Assembly (NCBI GenBank): GCA_024710355.1
Contig: JANJUX010000049.1
Location: forward strand, 1-58,694
Direction: 5' to 3'
Length of the DNA stretch: 58,694 nt
DNA from: Candidatus Rifleibacteriota bacterium
GTDB taxonomy: Bacteria; Muiribacteriota; Ozemobacteria; Ozemobacterales; Ozemobacteraceae
Numbering within the stretch: the stretch's first letter is position 1; the number at the start of each line of letters is the position of its first letter. The translations under genes were made by a program, and so were the position numbers. The notes below the pieces were generated by a model, which was not told the origin of the DNA, did not search any database, and was given only the letters and a program-made list of their open reading frames with translations. Positions 8,370 through 16,250 of this stretch are shown here, in pieces.

Positions 8370-10595
8370 TTATTTGAGCAGCTGCAGAACTCCCTGGGGA
8401 ACCATGTTGGCCTGAGCCAGCATTGCGGTGCCCGACTGTGAAATGATCTGATTTCTGGTGAACTCGATCATTTCGAGCGCGATATCGGCGTCTCTGATGC
8501 GTGATTCAGAGGCAACCAGGTTGCTGTGAGTATTTCTCAGGTTGTTGATGGCGAATTCGAGACGGTTCTGGAAAGAACCGAGTTTCGAGCGCTCGGCCGA
8601 GACCTTGTCGATTGCCGAGTTGATGCGCGCCAGGCCTTCCTGAGCCTTTGCCACCGTGGTAAGATCGACAGATTCGACGCCAAGTGCCTCAGCCGACATG
8701 TTACTGATGTTGATTCCCATCGTCTGGCCTTCATCGCCACCGATCAGGAATTGTGCGTCATTGTTGATAACATGCATTCTGAAGTTGGTATCGCCGGCAC
8801 CTTTTACTGTGCCTTCCGCCACACCAAGCTTGTTGCCCAGAAAGAGCTCGTCAGAAGCATCGCCATCGAATTCAAAGGTCACCATGCTGGTAAACGCTGC
8901 AGCATTGTCGTTATGCTGCGTACCAACGCGTGTCGAGGTGAAGGCCATCGAAGCACCGACCTGGTCGACACGCAAAGCGATAGTGTTAGTTTCGAATTCG
9001 TCCATTGCCGCAACATAGAAATCAACAAATGAGATCATATCGGCAACCGAAACATCGGTCTGCAGGGTTATGACTACTGTAGCAGTAGTCAGACCATCAC
9101 CGAGATACATGCTGACGTCACCGGCCGCTGTCGCCATATACTGGCTGAAGCCCCACTCGACCTCATTCATGTCTTTTCTGCCGTCGACGAAGCCGCTGTA
9201 GGTTCCTTCGATCAGGCCAAGATAGGCTGCATCCTGAGTCACACCGGCAATGGTAACCGTATTGGCCACGGTTGCAGATGCAGATTGCGGCTTTTCGAAG
9301 CTGACACGCAATTCACCCTCGACGACTGCAGCGCTCAAACCAACAGCCGCTGCTTCGTCAATTTCGTTGTTGATATGACGTGCCAGCGCTTCCATGCTCC
9401 AGAGGCCAATATCGAGAGCAACTGTCACTTCAATACCATTGGCGCTGATTACGAACTGCGAGCCGCCGTTGGTAATGCGCACACCCTGTTCAAGACCCTG
9501 AGTGCCGGCAATCTGCGCCGCCTGCGAATCGAACTTGACATCGACGCCGTTAAGCAGTGATGACGCAACGTTGCCTTCAGTATTAACGCTTCTGACGTTA
9601 CCAAAGCTGTCGCGCAGAGTCACTTTTACGCGATTTTCGACGGCTTCGCGGTTAACACTCACCCCGAGAGCATCGAGAACTTTCTGATCAGAGGAAAGGG
9701 TAATCGTGCCCGGACTGCCGATACTGCCCGAGGTAATCTGCAGATAACCACCCAGGCCGGCAATGCCGGTCTGAACGGTATTGACCGTCGCAACCTTCGA
9801 ATTCTGAATATCGAGACCACTTTTGCTGACCATGGCATTCTGCATTTCGGCGGCAAGATTATCAAGCGTCATCTGGCCGTCAAGATTAACTGTTGACGTA
9901 TTGCCATTGCCATTGAGAGTGAGCTTCTGAGGAGTTCCCAGGGCAAAGACGCCGTTGGCATCATAGAACTGGGCGATACTCTGCAGCTGCGTGCCACCGT
10001 CAGCGATCTTGCCGTCTTCGCCGTGAATGGTGAAGATCTGCGAACGCTGCATTTCGGCAATACCGGCACGCATCAGTTCGAGGTCAACCTCGTAGTCGCC
10101 GCCTGAGCCCTGAACCGAACCATTTACCAGGCCCTTTACCGAACCGGAACTGGCACTTATAAGAGCAGTCTGACTGCCATCGAGCAGCTTTTTAGTATTG
10201 AACTCGGTGTTTCGCGAAATGCGGTTCAGATCATCTTTCAGCTGACTGACTTCCTTCTGGATTTCGAGGCGGTCGTTGCTGGTAAGAGTATCGTTCGACG
10301 ACTGAATCGCAAGTTCACGCATTCGCTGCAGGATACTGTGGGATTCACCCAAAGCGCCCTCAGCGGTCTGAATCATCGAGATGCCATCCTGAGCGTTAAG
10401 AATCGCGCGGCTCAAACCTCTTATCTGCCGGCGCATCTTCTCGCTGATTGCCAGGCCGGCAGCATCATCAGCGGCGCTGTTGATACGCATGCCCGAGCTG
10501 AGCTTCTGAATCGACTTTTCGAGACGAGAAGCAGTTTGACTTACATTACCATAGGTACTTACTGATAACACATTCTGATTAATGCGTAATGACAT
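8370..10595 (-). CDS. Flagellin 2 (large, 741 aa)
   Basis: Filament subunit. The N-terminal D0/D1 signature is MSLRINQNVLSVSTYGNVSQ followed by KLSSGMRINSAADDAAGLAI. The C-terminus has IRDADIALEMIEFTRNQI and ends MVPQGVLQLLK. The central region (about residues 160-620) is expanded and holds Flagellin_IN-like units (TLDNLAAEMQNAM, SMEALARHINNEI). It belongs with flagellins 3, 4 and 5 by its ends, while the centres differ more. ATG is preceded by AAGGAGGAAT. A terminator follows. No convincing sigma28 box was found upstream: the best is CAAA-N14-TCTGATAA, which is weak. Confidence 0.97.
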   Translation of the reverse strand: MSLRINQNVLSVSTYGNVSQTASRLEKSIQKLSSGMRINSAADDAAGLAISEKMRRQIRGLSRAILNAQDGISMIQTAEGALGESHSILQRMRELAIQSSNDTLTSNDRLEIQKEVSQLKDDLNRISRNTEFNTKKLLDGSQTALISASSGSVKGLVNGSVQGSGGDYEVDLELMRAGIAEMQRSQIFTIHGEDGKIADGGTQLQSIAQFYDANGVFALGTPQKLTLNGNGNTSTVNLDGQMTLDNLAAEMQNAMVSKSGLDIQNSKVATVNTVQTGIAGLGGYLQITSGSIGSPGTITLSSDQKVLDALGVSVNREAVENRVKVTLRDSFGNVRSVNTEGNVASSLLNGVDVKFDSQAAQIAGTQGLEQGVRITNGGSQFVISANGIEVTVALDIGLWSMEALARHINNEIDEAAAVGLSAAVVEGELRVSFEKPQSASATVANTVTIAGVTQDAAYLGLIEGTYSGFVDGRKDMNEVEWGFSQYMATAAGDVSMYLGDGLTTATVVITLQTDVSVADMISFVDFYVAAMDEFETNTIALRVDQVGASMAFTSTRVGTQHNDNAAAFTSMVTFEFDGDASDELFLGNKLGVAEGTVKGAGDTNFRMHVINNDAQFLIGGDEGQTMGINISNMSAEALGVESVDLTTVAKAQEGLARINSAIDKVSAERSKLGSFQNRLEFAINNLRNTHSNLVASESRIRDADIALEMIEFTRNQIISQSGTAMLAQANMVPQGVLQLLK

Positions 10596-10599
10596 AGTA

Positions 10600-10643
10600 G
10601 ATTCCTCCTTGAATCAACCTTTTGAATTGGCACATCCATGCGC
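10600..10643 (-). promoter_or_regulatory. Double ANGGA-hexaloop leader (probable CsrA site) of flagellin 2
   Basis: Minus strand: hairpin A GCGC[AUGGAU]GUGC (10630-10643, one G-U pair) and hairpin B GAUUC[AAGGAG]GAAUC (10600-10615) holding the Shine-Dalgarno. Confidence 0.78.
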
Positions 10644-10722
10644 TGAAACCGGACTACAGAAACCTCACCCCTTCCCTTGCAGTTATCAGATTTATTTTCC
10701 TTATTTTGTTCGAACTGGCCGC

Positions 10723-10754
10723 CTTCTTCCGCTGCTTTTCAGCAGCAGAAGAAG
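10723..10754 (-). other. Long GNRA-capped hairpin downstream of flagellin 3
   Basis: On the minus strand the arms CUUCUUC-U-GCUGCU and AGCAGC-G-GAAGAAG form 14 bp (one U-G) closed by a GAAA tetraloop. The pairing is better in minus-strand RNA than in plus-strand RNA. No T tract follows, so it is more likely a 3' stabiliser or processing element than an intrinsic terminator. Confidence 0.55.
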
Positions 10755-10781
10755 ATGCCAGACCGGTTATTTCAATGATCA

Positions 10782-13049
10782 TCAGCCGAGAAGCTGCAGA
10801 ACTCCCTGCGGAACCATATTGGCCTGAGCCAGCATGGCGGTGCCTGACTGTGAAACGATCTGGTTGCGTGTAAACTCGATCATTTCCATGGCGATATCAG
10901 CATCTCTGATGCGTGATTCAGCAGCGGTCAGGTTGCTGTGGGTATTGCGCAGGTTGTTGATGGCGAATTCGAGACGGTTCTGGAACGAGCCGAGTTTCGA
11001 TCGTTCGGCAGAAACCGTATCAATCGCCTTGTTGACGTAGGCCAGTGCTTTCTGCGCCCCGTCAACAGTTGTCAGGTCGACATTCGATACTCCCAGCGCC
11101 TCAGCCGACATATTGCCCATCGAAATGGCCATGTTCTGACCCTGATCGCCGCCAAGCTGGAACTGCGGAGTGTTGTCAACGACGTGCATTCTGAAGTTTG
11201 CATCGCCGAAGCCCTTGACCGTACCTTCCTTGATACCGAACATATTCTGCATGTATGTGGTAATCGTCGAGCTCATTACCAGCGAAACCATGCTGGTGTA
11301 GGCGGCAGCATTGTCGTTATGCTGTGTACCAACACGCAACGAGGTGAATGCCATTGCCCCACCGTGCTGGTCAATTCTGATCGCAACACTGGCAGTTTCA
11401 AGAATGCTGTTGGCAGAAGCCTGGAACAACCTGAAAGATTTCATGTCGGCAGTAGTTTCGTCGCCGACGCCAAGAGCGACCGAGATAATAGTTATCTGAG
11501 CTGATTCGATACCATCCTGAACCGTTATTGTCAATGTATCACCGGCGTTGAGAGTGGTGTATTTGGCAGTATTGACGAACATGCTGTAACCCCACTCGAC
11601 CTTGCCGGTATCTTTCGAACCATCGACAAAGCCGCTGAATATACCATTCACGAAACCAAGGGTAGAGTTGCTGGCACCCGTCAGAGTTATCGAAGTGGCA
11701 AGACTGCTGGCAGCACTGACCGGTTTTTCGTATGAAAGTCTTATTTCACCTTCCACTACCGAAGCACTGAGGCCCTGCAGATCACTGGCACCACCGACAA
11801 TCGCAGCCTCGATCTGAGAATTCAGACTCCTTGCCAGACCGTCCATTGTCCAGTAACCGAAAGCAATATTCACAGCGACGTTGTCAGTGCCAACAGCGAG
11901 GGTAAAGCTTTCGCCACCAACTGCGGTAATCTTAAGACCGGCTTCGAGACCAGATGTGCCCGCCATCTGCGCCGACTGTGATTCAAACTTGATATCCATG
12001 CCGTTCAGCAGACCGGTAACCGTATCCGACTCGGTCTTGACAGTTTTTACGTTGCCAAAGCCGTCTCTGGTAGTCATCGAAATGCGGCTGTTTTCGGCCT
12101 CTCGGCTTACAGACAGGCCAAGAGCATCGATCACTTTCTGGTCGCCCGAGAACGAGATCGAACCGTTTTCGCCGATATACCCGGAAGTTATCTCGATGTA
12201 ACCACCCAGACCGGCAACACGCGTCTGAACGGTATTGACCGTAGCAACACGCGAATTTTCGATCTGCAGACCGCTTTTACTGACCAGGGCATTCTGAATT
12301 TCGGCAGCGAGGTTGTCGAGGCTCATCTGACCGTCCAGAGTGACTTCAACTGTACGCCCGTTGCCGTTCAGACTCAGTTTCTGAGGCGTACCCAGAACAA
12401 AGACACCGTTGGCGTCGTAGAACTGCGAAATGCTTTGCAATTGCGTACCGCCATCGGCAAGCACACCTGAATCGCCCTTCACTGTCAACAGCTGAGATGT
12501 CTGCATTTCCGAGATACCACCGCGCAGCAGTTCAATCTGAACGTTGTAGTCACCGGCAGCACCGTTGATCGAACCGGTAACCAGGCCCTGAACCGACCCT
12601 GAACTGGCGCTGACCAGCGCTGTCTGGCTGCCATCGAGCAGCTTTTTGGTATTGAATTCGGTGTTTCGCGAAATACGATTCAGGTCATCCTTGAGCTGAA
12701 CAACTTCTTTCTGAATTTCCAGTCGGTCATTGCTGGTCAGGGTATCGTTCGAAGCCTGAATTGCAAGCTCACGCATGCGCTGCAGAATACTGTGCGACTC
12801 GTTGAGTGCGCCCTCGGCAGTCTGAATCATGGAAATGCCGTCCTGAGCGTTCAGCACTGCCCGGCTCAAGCCACGAATCTGCCTGCGCATCTTTTCACTG
12901 ATTGCCAGACCGGCCGCATCGTCTGCTGCTGAATTGATACGCATACCCGAACTCAGCTTGGCAATTGATTTTTCCAGTCTTGAAGCGGTCTGTGAAACCG
13001 ATTTATAGGTCGAAACCGAAAGTACGTTCTGATTAATTCGTAATGACAT
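10782..13049 (-). CDS. Flagellin 3 (large, 755 aa)
   Basis: Filament subunit of the same subgroup as flagellins 2, 4 and 5. The start is set at 13049, where GGAGG with a 7-base spacer precedes MSLRINQNVLSVSTYKS; a longer in-frame extension upstream would run through the leader hairpins and is rejected. The conserved ends flank a central region of over 400 residues with repeated IN-type segments (MSLDNLAAEIQNALV, TMDGLARSLNSQI). It ends MVPQGVLQLLG. A GAAA-capped hairpin rather than a typical terminator follows its stop. Confidence 0.97.
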   Translation of the reverse strand: MSLRINQNVLSVSTYKSVSQTASRLEKSIAKLSSGMRINSAADDAAGLAISEKMRRQIRGLSRAVLNAQDGISMIQTAEGALNESHSILQRMRELAIQASNDTLTSNDRLEIQKEVVQLKDDLNRISRNTEFNTKKLLDGSQTALVSASSGSVQGLVTGSINGAAGDYNVQIELLRGGISEMQTSQLLTVKGDSGVLADGGTQLQSISQFYDANGVFVLGTPQKLSLNGNGRTVEVTLDGQMSLDNLAAEIQNALVSKSGLQIENSRVATVNTVQTRVAGLGGYIEITSGYIGENGSISFSGDQKVIDALGLSVSREAENSRISMTTRDGFGNVKTVKTESDTVTGLLNGMDIKFESQSAQMAGTSGLEAGLKITAVGGESFTLAVGTDNVAVNIAFGYWTMDGLARSLNSQIEAAIVGGASDLQGLSASVVEGEIRLSYEKPVSAASSLATSITLTGASNSTLGFVNGIFSGFVDGSKDTGKVEWGYSMFVNTAKYTTLNAGDTLTITVQDGIESAQITIISVALGVGDETTADMKSFRLFQASANSILETASVAIRIDQHGGAMAFTSLRVGTQHNDNAAAYTSMVSLVMSSTITTYMQNMFGIKEGTVKGFGDANFRMHVVDNTPQFQLGGDQGQNMAISMGNMSAEALGVSNVDLTTVDGAQKALAYVNKAIDTVSAERSKLGSFQNRLEFAINNLRNTHSNLTAAESRIRDADIAMEMIEFTRNQIVSQSGTAMLAQANMVPQGVLQLLG

Positions 13050-13052
13050 AAT

Positions 13053-13097
13053 GATTCCTCCATGAACCAGTATTTTGTTGGGTACATCCCTGCACCC
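13053..13097 (-). promoter_or_regulatory. Double ANGGA-hexaloop leader (probable CsrA site) of flagellin 3
   Basis: Minus strand: hairpin A GGGUGC[AGGGAU]GUACCC (13080-13097, one G-U pair) and hairpin B GGUUC[AUGGAG]GAAUC (13053-13068, one G-U pair) over the Shine-Dalgarno. Confidence 0.8.
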
Positions 13098-13554
13098 ATT
13101 CCCGTTCAATCATCCCAATCCTGGCGGTCAACAACAACCACCCCAAATACCGCTGCCCTTGCGGGCAACCTCTTTTCTACCCCCCCTTCAAAATCAGTTA
13201 AGGCTGAATTGATTACTTTCATAACTCCCGGGTCAGTCGGGAATTCGCCAGGACAGACGGAGGCCTTCAATTCAGGAAAGCCCTCGCCCACCCCTGTAAC
13301 AGTTGCACTCCACCTGAGCTTTCATGTCTGCCATTACCCCTGCGCATCTGATGAAGCATATTAAAGCAGCTTCGGGCCAGCGGCCAGCGCATCGGCTTTT
13401 TACAAAGAGGCTCACAGAAGCTCAAGAAAGAGAACATCGGTAGATAAACCGGTCGCAACCGGCCTGTCTCGAACCAGCCCATGGCTACCATGACGCAGCC
13501 ACCGGGCCTGACCAGCTTCAAAAACCTGAGTTCAACTTATCAAAACTTATTTAC
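13098..13554 (-). other. Intergenic stretch between flagellins 4 and 3, no gene recognised
   Basis: About 450 bases. Short open frames here have no Shine-Dalgarno and no recognisable protein. No clear terminator follows flagellin 4 and no full sigma28 promoter precedes flagellin 3: two good -10-like words (GCCGATGC, ACCGATGT on the minus strand) lack a -35 at the right distance. Confidence 0.5.
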
Positions 13555-15786
13555 TTATCCGAGCAGCTGCAGAACCCCCTGCGGAATCATGTTGGCCTGC
13601 GCCAGCATTGCAGTGCCAGACTGCGAAACAATCTGGTTGCGGGTGAACTCGATCATTTCCTGAGCGATGTCGGCGTCTCTGATGCGAGACTCGGCGGCGC
13701 TGAGGTTGGAGTGAGTACTGCGCAGGTTGTTAACGGCATATTCAAGTCGATTCTGGAAAGCACCCAGTTTCGATCTTTCCGAAGAGACCATATCTATGGC
13801 TTTATTCAGTTTGCCAAGCGCCTTTTGCGCGCCGGCGACGGTAGTCATATCGAGCTTGTCGACTCCAAGAGCCCTGGCTGTCATATCGGCCATGCCGACT
13901 TCCATCGACTGGCCCTGGTCGGCACCGATCTGGAACTGCGGCTGATTATTAACCACATGCATGCGGAAGTTGGTATCGCCTGTACCTTTGATTGATGCAT
14001 TGAAAAGCCCCAGCTTGCTGCTCATGTGGGCAACGTCAGCTGTGTCAGCGGCACTGAACTGGAATGTGACCATACTGGTATAGGCAGGGGCATTGTCGCG
14101 ATGCAGCTTGCCCACGAGGGTCGAGGTGAAAGCGAGCGCGCCACCGACCTGATCGACTCTGGCAAAGACCGACTGGGTCTCGAATTCGGTTTTGGCACCA
14201 GCCTGGAAGTCAACAAACGAAATCATATCGGCTGCTGTTACTGTGTTGACAAGGGTTACGCGAACCGTTGCGACATGCGCGCCATCGCCGACGATAAAGG
14301 CGACTGTGGCACCGCCGGCAGCAGTGGCCTTGAACTGGCTGAAGCCCCACTCAAGTGAACTGGCGTCTTTGTTGCCATCGACGAAACCGCTATAGGTCCC
14401 TGCCAGCAGACCGAGTCGGTCGGCCTGGCCGGTGAAGTTAGCGACAGCAACGGTATTGGGTATAGTTGATGAGGCCGAAATCGGTCTTTCATAGCTGAGT
14501 CGCAACTGGCCTTCAACAATTGAAGAGCTCAAGCCGTCGACGCCGGCAGCCTCGATCTCGGCATTCACCTGTCTGGCGATTGCTTCCATGCCCCAGAGGC
14601 CGGCATTGAGTTCAACCGTAACTTCAAGATTGGCAGCACTGATTACAAAGGTAGAATCAACGTCAAGGCGCAGCCCCTGCTCGAGGCCCTGTGTACCAGC
14701 CACCTGAGCTGCCTGAGAATTAAACTGCACATCAATACCCTCAAGCAGACCAAAGGCCCGGTCAGTCTCGGTTCTTACAGTTCTGACATTACCAAAACTG
14801 TCTCTGAGAGTAACTTCGGTTCTATTATTTTCGGCCTGGCGGGTTACGGTAAAGCCCAGGGCATCAATTACTGCCTGATCACCGCACACAGACAGGGTGC
14901 CCGGCTCACCGATACTGCCCGAAACCAGCTCGAGATAGCCACCGAGGCCGGCAATCTGTGTTTGAGCAGTATTTACCGTTGCGGTTCTACTGTTTTTAAT
15001 ATCAAGGCCGCTTTCGCTGTTGATGGCGTTTTGAAAAGCGGCAGCAAGGTTATCAAGAGTCATCTGGGCATCGAGAGTTATGCCCGTGCTTTTGGCATTG
15101 CCATTCAAAGCAAGGCTTATCGGAGTATCGAGAACGAACACACCATTAGCATTGTAAAATTGCGCAATGCTCTGTAACTGGGTGTTGCCGTCGGCCAGCT
15201 GCCCAGAGCCATCGTTAAGTGTGAAAATCTGCGAGCGCTGCATCTCAGAGATGCCGGCATGCAGAAGCGCCAGACTGACAGTGTAATCGCCACCTGCCTG
15301 AGACGGGTTGCCAGTAACGATACCATTCACCGAAGCTGAACTGGCGCTGATCAGAGCTGTCTGGCTGCCATCGAGCAGCTTTTTCGTATTGAATTCAGTA
15401 TTGCGGGCAATGCGATCGAGGTCGTCGCGAAGCTGAATTACTTCTTTCTGAATTTCGAGGCGGTCATTGCTGGTAAGAGTGTCATTCGAGGACTGGATGG
15501 CAAGTTCGCGCATGCGATGAAGAATGCTGTGTGATTCATTCATGGCGCCTTCTGCGGTCTGCACCATCGAGATACCATCCTGGGCATTTAAAACAGCCCG
15601 GTTAAGACCACGAATCTGACGGCGCATTTTTTCGCTGATAGCCAGACCTGCGGCATCATCAGAGGCTCTGTTGATTCTCATGCCGGAACTGAGTTTCTCG
15701 ATCGATTTTTCGAGACGGCCGGCGGTGTTGTTTACGTGACCGTAAGTGGAAAGTGCGACTACATTCTGATTAATGCGTAATGACAT
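13555..15786 (-). CDS. Flagellin 4 (large, 743 aa)
   Basis: Filament subunit with N-terminus MSLRINQNVVALSTYGHV and C-terminus MIPQGVLQLLG. Conserved D0/D1 ends flank a large central region with IN-type segments (MTLDNLAAAFQNAI, GMEAIARQVNAEI). The start has GGAGG at a 8-base spacing. Upstream, with no terminator between, lies the 64-residue small ORF at 15886-16080. Flagellin 4 is therefore likely its second cistron, yet it keeps its own double-hairpin leader. Confidence 0.97.
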   Translation of the reverse strand: MSLRINQNVVALSTYGHVNNTAGRLEKSIEKLSSGMRINRASDDAAGLAISEKMRRQIRGLNRAVLNAQDGISMVQTAEGAMNESHSILHRMRELAIQSSNDTLTSNDRLEIQKEVIQLRDDLDRIARNTEFNTKKLLDGSQTALISASSASVNGIVTGNPSQAGGDYTVSLALLHAGISEMQRSQIFTLNDGSGQLADGNTQLQSIAQFYNANGVFVLDTPISLALNGNAKSTGITLDAQMTLDNLAAAFQNAINSESGLDIKNSRTATVNTAQTQIAGLGGYLELVSGSIGEPGTLSVCGDQAVIDALGFTVTRQAENNRTEVTLRDSFGNVRTVRTETDRAFGLLEGIDVQFNSQAAQVAGTQGLEQGLRLDVDSTFVISAANLEVTVELNAGLWGMEAIARQVNAEIEAAGVDGLSSSIVEGQLRLSYERPISASSTIPNTVAVANFTGQADRLGLLAGTYSGFVDGNKDASSLEWGFSQFKATAAGGATVAFIVGDGAHVATVRVTLVNTVTAADMISFVDFQAGAKTEFETQSVFARVDQVGGALAFTSTLVGKLHRDNAPAYTSMVTFQFSAADTADVAHMSSKLGLFNASIKGTGDTNFRMHVVNNQPQFQIGADQGQSMEVGMADMTARALGVDKLDMTTVAGAQKALGKLNKAIDMVSSERSKLGAFQNRLEYAVNNLRSTHSNLSAAESRIRDADIAQEMIEFTRNQIVSQSGTAMLAQANMIPQGVLQLLG

Positions 15787-15789
15787 AAT

Positions 15790-15837
15790 TGATTCCTCCG
15801 TGAATCAGTTTGAAAATTTTGCCGCATCCTTGCGACA
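15790..15837 (-). promoter_or_regulatory. Double ANGGA-hexaloop leader (probable CsrA site) of flagellin 4
   Basis: Minus strand: hairpin A UGUCGC[AAGGAU]GCGGCA (15820-15837, one U-G pair) and hairpin B UGAUUC[ACGGAG]GAAUCA (15790-15807) over the Shine-Dalgarno. Confidence 0.8.
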
Positions 15838-15885
15838 GGGTGAGAAAGTATTAAGAAACGAATTCTGGTCAAGCGGTTTTTTAAA

Positions 15886-16080
15886 CTATTTTTTCAAACA
15901 GCTAAAACCACGACCAGAAGACAATGCCGGGGTAATTGAGGTGACGAAACCGCTTACGAAGGCAAAGAATGATGCCAGCGACCTTTGCCAGGCATGCAGC
16001 TGGTCGATTAAAAAACGAACCAGACCGCCAGGCTTGCGGTTACGTCTGAGGCGCAGAAAAAGTCCAAACGGTATCAGCAT
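15886..16080 (-). CDS. Small basic protein (64 aa) with a flagellin-type leader, unknown function
   Basis: ATG at 16080 is preceded by ATGGAGGAATC, the same ribosome site as in the flagellins, and by both ANGGA hairpins. The upstream -35/-10 pair is sigma28-like. The peptide starts MLIPFGLFLRLRRNRKPGG, is strongly basic, has a hydrophobic middle (ASFFAFVSGFVTSITP) and ends SCLKK. It does not resemble flagellin in any part I can see, so it is not a simple truncated duplicate. The stop is 99 bases upstream of flagellin 4. It could be a flagellin-associated regulator or export factor, or a chance frame behind a duplicated leader; the shared leader argues for a real product. Confidence 0.55.
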   Translation of the reverse strand: MLIPFGLFLRLRRNRKPGGLVRFLIDQLHAWQRSLASFFAFVSGFVTSITPALSSGRGFSCLKK

Positions 16081-16082
16081 GT

Positions 16083-16126
16083 TGATTCCTCCATGAATCA
16101 TGCTCACACTACTTCCCTGTGTGTGA
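16083..16126 (-). promoter_or_regulatory. Double ANGGA-hexaloop leader of the 64-aa small ORF
   Basis: Minus strand: hairpin A (16104-16126) has an 8-bp stem with one bulged A and hexaloop AGGGAA. Hairpin B is UGAUUC[AUGGAG]GAAUCA (16083-16100) over the Shine-Dalgarno. The order and loop type match the flagellin leaders. Confidence 0.75.
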
Positions 16127-16145
16127 TCAACTCGTTACTGACACC

Positions 16146-16172
16146 CTTTCGACAACTTTTTGAATTCGTTTA
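16146..16172 (-). promoter_or_regulatory. Sigma28-like promoter of the small ORF and flagellin 4
   Basis: Minus strand TAAA (16169-16172), 15 bases, GTCGAAAG (16146-16153). It sits right after the flagellin 5 terminator, the same arrangement as at flagellin 1. Confidence 0.55.
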
Positions 16173-16183
16173 ATGTTTTTTTG

Positions 16184-16224
16184 CAAAAAAAAATCCGCCA
16201 TCGAAAGCAACGCTTTCGATGGCG
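16184..16224 (-). terminator. Terminator of flagellin 5
   Basis: Perfect 13-bp stem CGCCATCGAAAGC / GCTTTCGATGGCG with a 3-base loop (16196-16224), followed on the minus strand by a run of nine T. Confidence 0.95.
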
Positions 16225-16250
16225 AAAATTTTAAATCGCCCGATTAAACC

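Noticed and set aside
13050..13109. N-terminal extension of flagellin 3 by 20 residues
   Set aside because: It would translate through both leader hairpins; all other flagellins start at MSLRI or MALRI behind GGAGG.
13380..13420. Sigma54-like word (TGGCCC...GCTGC) upstream of flagellin 3
   Set aside because: The GG to GC spacing is one base short of the strict sigma54 spacing and no activator gene is in the window.
13106..13521. Two open frames of 61 and 84 codons on the minus strand between flagellins 4 and 3
   Set aside because: No Shine-Dalgarno, no recognisable domain and biased composition; one runs into the leader hairpins of flagellin 3.
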